Assembly: GCA_028689195.1 (NCBI GenBank)
Contig: JAQTWR010000199.1
Span: 1-5,784, forward strand
DNA length: 5,784 nt
Source of the DNA: Anaerolineales bacterium
GTDB taxonomy: Bacteria; Chloroflexota; Anaerolineae; Anaerolineales; Villigracilaceae
Direction of reading: 5' to 3'
The notes beneath the pieces are model-generated. The model was not told the origin of the DNA and did not search any database. It saw only the letters and a list, made by a program, of their open reading frames with translations. Position numbers and translations under genes: made by a program. Within the stretch, counting starts at the first letter, position 1. Every line of letters begins with the position of its first letter. Of this stretch, positions 1 through 5,339 are shown in pieces.

Positions 1-8
1 CATGAAGG

Positions 9-34
9 GAAGGCTTTCTCCTATCTCAGCCTTC
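9..34. repeat. Weak hairpin downstream of the GatB/YqeY gene
   Basis: GAAGGCT (9-15) and AGCCTTC (28-34) form a perfect 7-bp stem with a 12-base loop. A second, mutually exclusive pairing joins 23-31 with 49-57, nine pairs with one G-T wobble. Both lie just past the stop of the minus-strand GatB/YqeY gene. Neither is followed by a T-run on either strand, so an intrinsic terminator is only a possibility. Bases 1-72 hold nothing else that I can support. Confidence 0.25.
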
Positions 35-72
35 TTCATTCGAGAGGGGGCTGGGATGATGAGGACGGTTTT

Positions 73-519
73 CTATTTTGCAAGAAGTTCTTTTACCGCC
101 GCGCTGATCATATCGTTCGGCGCGCGCCCCGCTACTTTTGGCATGACGACTTTCATCACCTTGCCCATGTCGCTCAGGGCAGAGGCTCCCGTCTCGGCGA
201 TGGCGGCTTGCACCAGCGCGCGCAGTTCTTCGGCGGGCATGGCTTGGGGCAGGAAGGTTTCGAGGATTTTGATCTCCGCGTCGTTCGCTTCGATCAAGTC
301 GGCGCGGTCGGCTTTCTTCGCCTCTTCGAGCGCCTCGCGGCGATTCTTGACTTCTTTTTGAATCAGCGCGATTACCGCAGTATCGTCGAGTGCGACGCGC
401 TTGTCCACTTCCACTTGTTTGATTGCGGCGAGAACCATGCTCACCGTCGTCTTGCGGATTTTGTCGCCGCTTTTCATCGCGTCTTTCATTGATTCGTTGA
501 GTTTAGTTTTTATGTCCAT
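73..519 (-). CDS. GatB/YqeY domain-containing protein
   Basis: This 148-residue cytoplasmic protein matches the stand-alone YqeY family in length and layout. The N-terminal half is charged and helical, starting MDIKTKLNESMKDAMKSGDK. The C-terminal half is the domain shared with the tail of GatB, the tRNA-dependent amidotransferase subunit. The best family signature is DMGKVMKVVMPKVAGRAPND at about residues 117-136; the segment ETFLPQAMPAEEL near 87-99 is also typical. In GatB this domain helps bind tRNA. The cellular role of the free-standing protein is not settled, and nothing here shows catalytic activity. The ATG at 519 begins exactly where the family N-terminus begins. It has no Shine-Dalgarno sequence at a useful distance, and a TATAAT box ends only 6 bases upstream, so a leaderless mRNA is likely. 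The gene is divergent from the DUF554 gene. Identity is secure. Confidence 0.93.
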   Translation of the reverse strand: MDIKTKLNESMKDAMKSGDKIRKTTVSMVLAAIKQVEVDKRVALDDTAVIALIQKEVKNRREALEEAKKADRADLIEANDAEIKILETFLPQAMPAEELRALVQAAIAETGASALSDMGKVMKVVMPKVAGRAPNDMISAAVKELLAK

Positions 520-525
520 AATGCG

Positions 526-531
526 ATTATA
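526..531 (-). promoter_or_regulatory. -10 box for the GatB/YqeY gene (predicted leaderless start)
   Basis: A perfect TATAAT reads on the minus strand. With a normal 6-base discriminator the first transcribed base is 519, which is the A of the ATG. The -35 region is poor: TTGATT at 557-552 lies 20 bases upstream, and the hexamer at 17-base spacing is ATTTCA. The box itself is seen; its use as a promoter is inferred. Confidence 0.55.
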
Positions 532-583
532 CCTTTTATCTTTATCTATGAAATCAAACGACGCGCGCGCTTTGCAAACTGGT

Positions 584-589
584 TATAAT
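584..589 (+). promoter_or_regulatory. -10 box upstream of the DUF554 gene
   Basis: A perfect TATAAT reads on the plus strand, 53 bases from the opposing TATAAT of the GatB/YqeY gene. No good -35 hexamer lies 16-18 bases upstream (the stretch there is GCGC-rich), so an activator or an extended -10 contact may be needed. Transcription would start at about 595-596, at the ATG of a 17-codon leader ORF. The ATG at 588 overlaps this box and could not be in the transcript. Confidence 0.5.
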
Positions 590-594
590 GCCGC

Positions 595-648
595 ATGATT
601 TTTTACGACGTAAAAAGTCTTTCGTCAAATTCGTCAACAAAAGGATAA
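595..648 (+). CDS. Possible 17-residue leader peptide (uORF)
   Basis: An ATG at 595 opens a 17-codon frame (MIFYDVKSLSSNSSTKG) that stops at TAA 646-648, two bases before the DUF554 start. The ATG falls at the predicted transcription start, so it would be read leaderless. The stop codon sits between the AAGGA ribosome-binding site (641-645) and the DUF554 ATG, an arrangement that would permit translational coupling. There is no recognisable domain, and such a short frame may be chance. It is out of frame with the DUF554 gene. Confidence 0.25.
   Translation: MIFYDVKSLSSNSSTKG
600..616. promoter_or_regulatory. 17-bp perfect palindrome, candidate operator
   Basis: TTTTTACG-A-CGTAAAAA is a perfect inverted repeat with 8-base arms and one central base. 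It begins about 11 bases after the plus-strand -10 box, in the transcribed leader of the DUF554 gene. A dimeric repressor bound there would block early elongation. The symmetry is seen directly; regulatory function is inferred from position. The arms end in T and A runs but contain only a short C/G core, so a terminator is unlikely. Confidence 0.35.
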
Positions 649-650
649 AC

Positions 651-1358
651 ATGACAGGCACTTTTATTAATGTCGCCGCTATTTTAGTCGGCGGCGCAAT
701 CGGTTTGATTTTCGGCGCGCGCATTCCCGAACGATTCAAAAATACCGTCATCGCAGGCATGGGACTTTTCACCGCCGCGCTGGGGCTGAAGATGTTCTTT
801 GAAAGCAAAAATCAAATGATCGTACTTGGCGCGTTGATTATCGGCGCGCTCATTGGCGAATGGATCGGCATCGAAGATTGGCTGCAATCTTTTGGCGAAA
901 CGCTCGAAAAAAATTTCTCGCAAGACGCGGAAGCGGGCGCAAGTTCCCGCTTTGTGCGCGGCTTCATGGTCTCTTCGTTATTGTATTGCATCGGTCCCAT
1001 CGCAATTCTCGGCTCGATTCAGGACGGTCTGACGGGAGATTACAACCTGCTCGCGGTTAAATCCACGCTGGATGGATTCGCGTCCATCGCTTTCGCGTCT
1101 ACGCTCGGCGTTGGCGTTTTATTCTCTTCGTTGATTATTCTCGTTTATCAGGGCGGGGTCAGCCTGCTGGCAAATCAACTCCACGCCATTATCACCGACC
1201 CGATGATGGCTGAGATGACCGCGACAGGCGGTATTTTATTGATAGGCGTCGGCGTCAGTAATCTGCTGGAAATCAAAAAAATGCGCGTCGGGAATTTCCT
1301 GCCCGCGCTGGCAGTCGCGCCGCTAATTGTGTGGATATTAAATTGGCTTGGAATATAA
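651..1358 (+). CDS. DUF554 (YqgA/YdfK-like) integral membrane protein
   Basis: This 235-residue hydrophobic protein belongs to the DUF554 family. The N-terminus MTGTFINVAAILVGGAIGL is the usual first membrane segment. The most conserved block, CIGPIAILGSIQDGLTGDY at about residues 113-131, is followed by the KSTLDGFASIAFA motif (137-149) and by YQGG near 166-169. Roughly six or seven membrane segments can be seen, ending with VAPLIVWILNWL at 222-233. The physiological function of the family is not established; the architecture suggests a transporter or channel-like inner-membrane protein. I chose the ATG at 651 because AAGGA lies 5 bases upstream and because the family begins there. The in-frame ATG at 588 overlaps the -10 box and adds a lysine- and arginine-rich stretch untypical of the family. 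The gene stands alone and is followed by a strong hairpin at 1364-1394. Confidence 0.9.
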   Translation: MTGTFINVAAILVGGAIGLIFGARIPERFKNTVIAGMGLFTAALGLKMFFESKNQMIVLGALIIGALIGEWIGIEDWLQSFGETLEKNFSQDAEAGASSRFVRGFMVSSLLYCIGPIAILGSIQDGLTGDYNLLAVKSTLDGFASIAFASTLGVGVLFSSLIILVYQGGVSLLANQLHAIITDPMMAEMTATGGILLIGVGVSNLLEIKKMRVGNFLPALAVAPLIVWILNWLGI

Positions 1359-1363
1359 AAACA

Positions 1364-1394
1364 AAGCGGGCTGATACAAAATATCAGCCCGCTT
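1364..1394 (-). terminator. Rho-independent terminator of tRNA-Lys, possibly bidirectional
   Basis: AAGCGGGCTGATA (1364-1376) and TATCAGCCCGCTT (1382-1394) form a perfect 13-bp stem with a 5-base loop. On the minus strand the hairpin is followed by TTGTTTTTATA, a good U-tract, and it lies 4 bases past the tRNA 3' end. On the plus strand it follows the DUF554 stop by 5 bases, but the tail TATTGTG is poor in U. The same stem may therefore end DUF554 transcripts less efficiently. Confidence 0.85.
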
Positions 1395-1398
1395 ATTG

Positions 1399-1470
1399 TG
1401 ACTCCGGGGGGATTCGAACCCTCAACCAATTGCTTAAGAGGCAACTGCTCTGCCGTTGAGCTACGGAGCC
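1399..1470 (-). tRNA. tRNA-Lys (anticodon CTT)
   Basis: The minus strand folds into a complete 72-base cloverleaf. The acceptor arms are GGCTCCG and CGGAGTC, with one G-T pair at 2-71. The D arm is GCTC/GAGC around a 7-base loop. The anticodon stem is GTTGC/GCAAT with loop CTCTTAA, giving anticodon CTT (plus-strand 1436-1438), which reads the lysine codon AAG. The T arm is GAGGG/CCCCC around TTCGAAT and contains one A-C mismatch at pair 50-64. The discriminator base is A, as expected for lysine. The 3' CCA is not encoded (the genome reads CAA after the discriminator), so it must be added by the CCA-adding enzyme. The gene has its own promoter and terminator and stands as a single-tRNA unit. 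Confidence 0.95.
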
Positions 1471-1493
1471 ATTCATCCAAACTCGCGGGCGAA

Positions 1494-1521
1494 ATTATAC
1501 CGCAAAGAAATATGCTGTCAA
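1494..1521 (-). promoter_or_regulatory. Near-consensus sigma-70-type promoter of tRNA-Lys
   Basis: On the minus strand, TTGACA (1521-1516) and TATAAT (1499-1494) are both perfect hexamers separated by 16 bases. The predicted start is near 1487, giving a leader of about 17 bases before the mature tRNA 5' end at 1470. The promoter lies in the leader of the divergently read acyltransferase gene. Confidence 0.85.
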
Positions 1522-1541
1522 TAAAAGAACGGAAAACGTCT

Positions 1542-2561
1542 ATGAATACTCGCGCAAATTGGGTTGATTACGGAAAAGGGATCGGCATTGTCTTGGTAGT
1601 GTACGCGCACCTGTTAAGCAGCGCGTATCATGGCGGCGTCCAAATTCCCGAACGCTTTTTCAATCTATCAGACAGTATTGTGTACGGCTTTCACATGCCA
1701 CTCTTTTTTTTCCTCTCGGGTCTTTTTGTGGAAAGCAGTTTCCGCAAGCGCGGCGCAAAAGACTATCTGCTCGATAAATTTGCGCGCATCGCTTATCCGT
1801 ATATGATTTGGTCTGTTTTACAAGTCGGCGTTGAAGTATTATTTTCAAATCAAACGCAGCGGGGCGCGACCATATCAGATTTGTTCGCCGTGCTTTATCG
1901 CCCGTGGGGACAATTCTGGTTTCTGTACGCGTTGTTGCTGATGCATGTCGCGTATGCGGTCTTCAGCCTTTTCGGAAAATACTCGACCCTGCTGATGTTT
2001 GCCGCCGCCGCGTCGCTGTTTTTTTATTCGCCTACCATTAGCCTGATGGCGATTTTTGGATTTTGCGCGCACTTCGTCTTTTTCGCGGGCGGAGTCTTGT
2101 TTAAGAATCAATTCCTGCAAGCGGATAAATACAATATTCCCCTTTGGGTTGCGATATTGCCGCTCGTTGTATTGATCGGTTCGGGATATTTTATTTTCGA
2201 GAATCTGATCGCCCCCGCGCGCCTCGCGGGCGGCGCGCATCCTTTTTATTTTCTATATTTATCCATTCTTGGAATTGCCGCCTGCTCGGTTTTATCTCAA
2301 TATCTTGCCAAAAGAAACGCGGCTCGATTCTTACAAACTCTTGGAAGATATTCGCTGCAAATATATCTTGTCCACATGCTGGCGGGCGTGGGAATAAGGA
2401 TGATCTTGCTGCGCGTTTTCGGCGTTCAGCATTGGGTCGTTCATATCGTCGTCGGCGTGACGTTTGCGCTCGCAGCGCCGATCATTCTTCAAAAAATATC
2501 GGACAGGTTGAACTTCCCTTATTTGTTTGAGCTGCGAAGCGGCTTCTTCAAAACCAAATGA
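1542..2561 (+). CDS. Acyltransferase 3 family membrane protein (sugar O-acyltransferase)
   Basis: This 339-residue polytopic membrane protein shows the acyltransferase-3 pattern throughout. It begins with NWVDYGKGIGIVLVVYAHLL (residues 6-25), where His23 corresponds to the conserved histidine of the family. FHMPLFFFLSGLF follows at 50-62, then an arginine- and lysine-rich cytoplasmic stretch and FARIAYPYMIW. PWGQFWFLYALLL lies in the middle, and LGRYSLQIYLVH at 267-278. About ten membrane segments are visible. Family members move acetyl or other acyl groups onto surface sugars, which fits the polysaccharide genes next door; the actual acceptor is unknown. I chose the ATG at 1542 because a weak GGAA lies 7 bases upstream and the family motif begins six residues in. 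Another ATG at 1512 would add ten polar residues and place the tRNA -35 box inside the gene. A T8 run at 1704-1711 is in frame. The 3' end overlaps the convergent methyltransferase gene by 43 bp. Confidence 0.9.
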   Translation: MNTRANWVDYGKGIGIVLVVYAHLLSSAYHGGVQIPERFFNLSDSIVYGFHMPLFFFLSGLFVESSFRKRGAKDYLLDKFARIAYPYMIWSVLQVGVEVLFSNQTQRGATISDLFAVLYRPWGQFWFLYALLLMHVAYAVFSLFGKYSTLLMFAAAASLFFYSPTISLMAIFGFCAHFVFFAGGVLFKNQFLQADKYNIPLWVAILPLVVLIGSGYFIFENLIAPARLAGGAHPFYFLYLSILGIAACSVLSQYLAKRNAARFLQTLGRYSLQIYLVHMLAGVGIRMILLRVFGVQHWVVHIVVGVTFALAAPIILQKISDRLNFPYLFELRSGFFKTK

Positions 2562-3385
2562 TAGCCAATCGCGGCGGGGTTTTTAGCCGCGTCGGGAGAT
2601 TTCACGAAACCATTTCCGACGAGCGGTTTGAGCGCCGAGGTCAGACCTTCGATCAATATCAATATGCCGCGTCCGAGCCAGCGCGGAAAGCGCGGGAGTT
2701 TCGGCAAAACCCAAAAACGCAAATTGCGCGTCGCTTCGCCGATGAAAAATATCGGATCGTAATATCCCTCGAGTAGCGCAATTTCAAAACCGTGTTGCTT
2801 TGCAAGATCAGCCAATGCGTAATGAGTGTAACGGTAAAAATCGAACGGCGCTTGATGCGTCTTAATCATAAACGGCACAGCCATCACCAGCGAACCGCCG
2901 GGCTTGAGCAAACCATACAGTGCGTCGAGCAGTTCGTGAAAACGATAGACATGCTCAAGCACGTTCATCAAGACAAGCGCATCGAACGAATTCTTTTTGA
3001 AGGGAACGCATTCGCCGAGATCACATGCGAGATCAACTTCGGGGTAGGGGATGATGTCCACCGCCAGATGATTCCGCCCCGCGAAAATTTGAGCGAAATC
3101 CCCATGCCCCGCGCCGACGTCTAAAATCAGCGCGTTTTTATCCTGACCTTCAATTTGATCCCGCAAAAATTTCCAATTTGCCTGCCGCCAAACCGTTCCC
3201 TGATCGGGACCGCGTTCAACTTTTTCGTAAACGTGCGCGGTTTCGGGCATGGGCGTGAAAACGGGTTTGCCTTCATGCACGCGGACTTCGCGCCCGTCAT
3301 TTTTGCAGCGCCAGAAATTTTCTTCTTTGATTTCAAAAGGTTGTTTGCAATCGGGGCAAACAATGAGGGACGATAATTGATTCAT
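2519..3385 (-). CDS. Class I SAM-dependent methyltransferase with N-terminal zinc-ribbon-like segment
   Basis: This is a 288-residue soluble protein. Residues 1-45 resemble a Trm112-type zinc ribbon: Cys10-Pro-Asp-Cys13, then Cys27, and GKPVFTP. The expected fourth cysteine is replaced by Asn29-Asp30. The methyltransferase core follows. Motif I is LDVGAGHGD (88-96), the acidic residue after the second strand is Asp110 in LAVDI, FDALVLMNVLEH (134-145) is the motif IV region, and LLKPGG lies at 159-164. HQAPFDFYRYTHYAL (177-191) is common in methyltransferases of polysaccharide clusters. The likely role is methylation of a sugar or of another glycan component; the substrate cannot be read from the sequence. 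The ATG at 3385 follows AGTAGG, which overlaps the TAG stop of the upstream glycosyltransferase gene, so the two are tightly linked and probably coupled. It is the last gene of the minus-strand row and overlaps the acyltransferase tail-to-tail. Confidence 0.9.
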   Translation of the reverse strand: MNQLSSLIVCPDCKQPFEIKEENFWRCKNDGREVRVHEGKPVFTPMPETAHVYEKVERGPDQGTVWRQANWKFLRDQIEGQDKNALILDVGAGHGDFAQIFAGRNHLAVDIIPYPEVDLACDLGECVPFKKNSFDALVLMNVLEHVYRFHELLDALYGLLKPGGSLVMAVPFMIKTHQAPFDFYRYTHYALADLAKQHGFEIALLEGYYDPIFFIGEATRNLRFWVLPKLPRFPRWLGRGILILIEGLTSALKPLVGNGFVKSPDAAKNPAAIGYHLVLKKPLRSSNK

Positions 3386-3390
3386 GCAGC

Positions 3391-4333
3391 CTACTTGTAA
3401 TATAAATTGAAGATGGCGTTATATAAAGCGAGCAGCGGTTTTTTGAGAAAGGGCAGTTCCCATAAACGGTTTGAGCGTTGATTTTGTTTGGCGGGCGTGG
3501 AATCAGAACGAAGCGCGGCGGGCAGCGTGTTGCTCATATTTTGAGCGTAGCGTTCGACGGGCATCAGGCGCAGGTAGCCCGCCGCGTCCATGCGTTCATC
3601 CAATTGACGCACCTGACCCATTGGCTTGCTCATATCAAAAGGTAGAAAATTTTGAAGCGTGGATTTGCGCGCGGTGAACTGCCAGTGACTTGCGCCAAGA
3701 TACGCGGGCAGCCCTTTGTACGTTACGCGGTAATCGGTCGTCTCGCCGTATATTTTTTTTTAATTCGTCGTCCGAGAAACCCAGCGTGGTTGAAAATTCA
3801 TAGAACCATTCGTAAGGCAAAATATCGCCTTCTTTTAATTCCGCGTTTTCTTTCGCCCATGCAATCGAACTTTGCAAAAATTTTTCCGGCGTGCGGAAGG
3901 GGCGCGCCGTAACCATGCCGACGTTTGGATAGGTCTCCAGCAATTCCACAGACGCTTTCAGCCAATTGGGGTAGAACAACACGTCGCTATCGGTGTAAGA
4001 AATAATTTCGCCGGGCGCGCCGCCGAGCGCCATATTCCACGCGCCGCCCTTGCCCATATTTTTTTCGGAGAGAATGAGATACTGAATTCGTCCCGCTTCT
4101 TTTTCGCCGACGAGAAAATCCCGCGCTTCCTGACATGAGCCGTTATCGAAAATCATTAAATCAAACGGCAAGCCCGCGTCTTTGCGCATGGAGTCTAAAC
4201 TCGCTTTTAGCACGTCCAGCGCTTCGGCGTAGAATCCGCTTAGGAACGGAATATAGTTGAGCAGCGCGACGGTGATTCGCTCTGGACGGGGGACGTCTTT
4301 TACAAATTTTGCGGGGTTTTGACCTTTTCTCAT
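3391..4333 (-). pseudogene. Glycosyltransferase family 2, frameshifted in an A9 tract
   Basis: As written this gene is split. The 5' part (ATG 4333 to TGA at 3635) gives 232 residues, and the 3' part (3633-3391) gives 80 residues in another frame. Deleting one A from the run at 3753-3761 joins them into a 313-residue protein. The N-terminal half is a GT-A domain: VALLNY near 22-27, FDNGS at 62-66, NMGKGGAWNMAL at 92-103, and the metal-binding DSD at 115-117 within YTDSDVLFYPNWL. Past the shift, the restored frame reads YGETTDYRVTYKGLPAYLG, GASHWQFTARKSTL and MGQVRQLDERMDAAGYLRL, which is typical of the C-terminal part of this family. It would transfer a nucleotide-activated sugar during surface glycan assembly. 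The ATG at 4333 has GGA six bases upstream; a TTG at 4375 is open but adds an unlike N-terminus. The stop at 3391 overlaps the ribosome-binding site of the methyltransferase. The cause may be a sequencing error, a mutation or slippage. Confidence 0.88.
3753..3761 (-). repeat. A9 homopolymer at the frameshift point
   Basis: Nine T on the plus strand (nine A in the mRNA) lie inside the family 2 glycosyltransferase. With nine A the frame reads LKKNIRRDDR and ends after about 45 more residues. With eight A it reads LKKIYGETTDYRV and continues to the natural end. With ten A it stops after about a dozen codons. Only loss of one A (or gain of two) restores the protein. Confidence 0.9.
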
Positions 4334-4346
4334 ATCGTTTCCATGT

Positions 4347-4392
4347 TTGAAAGTTTGAAGGTTTTTAACTTGCAAACGTTCAAACCTTTCAA
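4347..4392. repeat. Imperfect inverted repeat in the gap between two glycosyltransferase genes
   Basis: TTGAAAGTTTGAA (4347-4359) pairs with TTCAAACCTTTCAA (4379-4392), leaving one bulged base and a 19-base loop. The left arm is also built of two tandem 8-mers, GTTTGAAA and GTTTGAAG (4345-4360). The element fills nearly the whole gap between the stop at 4394 and the ATG at 4333, ending just before that gene's GGA ribosome-binding site. It is AT-rich and lacks a T-run, so a terminator is doubtful. An mRNA-stability hairpin or a dispersed intergenic repeat is more likely. Confidence 0.6.
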
Positions 4393-4393
4393 C

Positions 4394-5323
4394 CTATTTG
4401 AACAGTTTTTGTATTCGCTTCTTCCATCGCTTCGGACGCGCAATGTTTTCGATTGAATCTTCGGGGAGGAAGAAAAAAATCGCGCGGAGAAATAACTCGA
4501 CCTTGCGGAGCAGACGCGCCGAACTCGTCTTCGGGCGGACAAGTTTACCATCGCGGAGTTGGCGAGTCGCGTCGAGGATCGTGTAACGAATCGCGGCATG
4601 TCCGCCCGCGAGTTGGGTGTTGATTTGGCTTTCGGGATGGTCGTAATGCGGCTTCGCTCCCGCGAGGTGGGCGTAGTCGTGATTCTGGTGGACAGCCATC
4701 ATCGCGGGCGTGCAATCAATAACGGCGTAGCGTTCCGCGCGCGCTTTGTAGATCATCCAGTTGTCCCAGCCCGCGCGACCAATCGCAAAGTCGGGGATGT
4801 TTTGATAGCATGATTTTGGAAAAAGGAAAAAGTCGCTGCCCGCGGGTTTGTGAAGTTTGTTTTGGCTGAGGACGGAAGACCGAAGACGATTTTGCCAATC
4901 GTTTGAGAAATCAATGGGCGCGGTAATGTCGTAATCCCAGCGTTGACTGAGCAGGACGAATTCCGACCCTTCGACGCGGCTCAGGGCAAGCCTTTGACCT
5001 TTGACTTGTTTCGCCGCTTCTACAAAATCAGACATGAGCAGCATATCCGCGTTGATGATGCAGAGCAGTTCGCCCGCGCCGTTTTCACGCGCAAGTTGAA
5101 ACATGGACGAGATCAGCGGCGTGCCTTTTTCATTGCGTTTTACGTTCGGCAATTGTTTTACGCCAAATTCCTTTGCGACTTCTGCGAGACCTTCTTCTTC
5201 GCCAATGAGAAGAACTTCCGCGTCGGGAAGCAGCGTCCATGATTTAATAGCGTTGCGTTGAATCATCGCAATGTGCGGGTTGGTGAAAGGTTTGGGGGAG
5301 GAGAAGAGAGTAATCAGTGGCAT
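4394..5323 (-). CDS. Putative glycosyltransferase (GT-A-like, uncharacterised family)
   Basis: This 309-residue soluble protein looks like a nucleotide-diphospho-sugar transferase, but I cannot name a characterised member. Conserved-looking blocks in order are: PLITLFSSPKPF at 2-13, IQRNAIKSW near 21-29, the DxD-like site INADMLL (90-96), RWDYDI (128-133), LHKPAGSDFFLFP (157-169), FAIGRAGWDNW (179-189) and AVHQNHDYAH (210-219). The NAD triad after a hydrophobic strand, and the WDNW and HxNH blocks, fit a metal-dependent GT-A fold. Residues 111-121 (RLALSRVEGSE) look foreign: they interrupt the stretch before FVLLSQRW and are encoded by a repeat-like sequence at 4967-4986. The ATG at 5323 was preferred to an in-frame TTG at 5332 because the family block starts right after it; GGA lies 4 bases upstream. 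It lies between the SpsF-like gene and the family 2 glycosyltransferase on the same strand, so joint work on one surface glycan is likely. Confidence 0.75.
   Translation of the reverse strand: MPLITLFSSPKPFTNPHIAMIQRNAIKSWTLLPDAEVLLIGEEEGLAEVAKEFGVKQLPNVKRNEKGTPLISSMFQLARENGAGELLCIINADMLLMSDFVEAAKQVKGQRLALSRVEGSEFVLLSQRWDYDITAPIDFSNDWQNRLRSSVLSQNKLHKPAGSDFFLFPKSCYQNIPDFAIGRAGWDNWMIYKARAERYAVIDCTPAMMAVHQNHDYAHLAGAKPHYDHPESQINTQLAGGHAAIRYTILDATRQLRDGKLVRPKTSSARLLRKVELFLRAIFFFLPEDSIENIARPKRWKKRIQKLFK
4967..5005. repeat. Repeat-like insertion inside the putative glycosyltransferase gene
   Basis: CCCTTCGACGCGGCTCAGGG (4967-4986) is an imperfect palindrome with CCCT/AGGG ends and a GC-rich centre. 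It is flanked by a tandem 7-mer, CTTTGAC twice (4992-5005). I recognise the CCTTCGAC...GCTCAGG text as resembling a dispersed short repeat seen in several bacterial genomes, often translated as LSRVEG or LSKGEG. There is only one copy in this window, so its repeat status rests on recall, not on what can be counted here. Confidence 0.5.
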
Positions 5324-5339
5324 TGAATCCAATTACCAG

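Noticed and set aside
2..361. Plus-strand open frame over the GatB/YqeY gene, and other long opposite-strand frames such as 1875-2240 and 2792-3124
   Set aside because: They mirror well-conserved genes on the other strand, have no family-like content and no ribosome-binding sites. They are by-products of codon bias.
588..650. N-terminal extension of the DUF554 protein from an ATG at 588
   Set aside because: The ATG overlaps the TATAAT box, has no ribosome-binding site, and adds a basic stretch before the normal family N-terminus. The ATG at 651 has AAGGA 5 bases upstream.
1398..1541. Upstream extension of the acyltransferase frame
   Set aside because: The open frame runs through the tRNA gene and its promoter on the other strand. 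Family similarity begins only after 1542.
1704..1711. T8 run in the acyltransferase as a second slippage site
   Set aside because: The frame is intact across it, and TTT codons are expected in the FFF motif of this family. Nothing shows instability.
3391..3633. A separate 80-residue gene
   Set aside because: It starts inside the glycosyltransferase, and its residues continue the same family once one A is removed from the A9 run. It is the tail of the broken gene.
4334..4375. TTG start for the family 2 glycosyltransferase
   Set aside because: The extra 14 residues would be encoded by the intergenic inverted repeat, and a better ATG with a GGA site lies at 4333.
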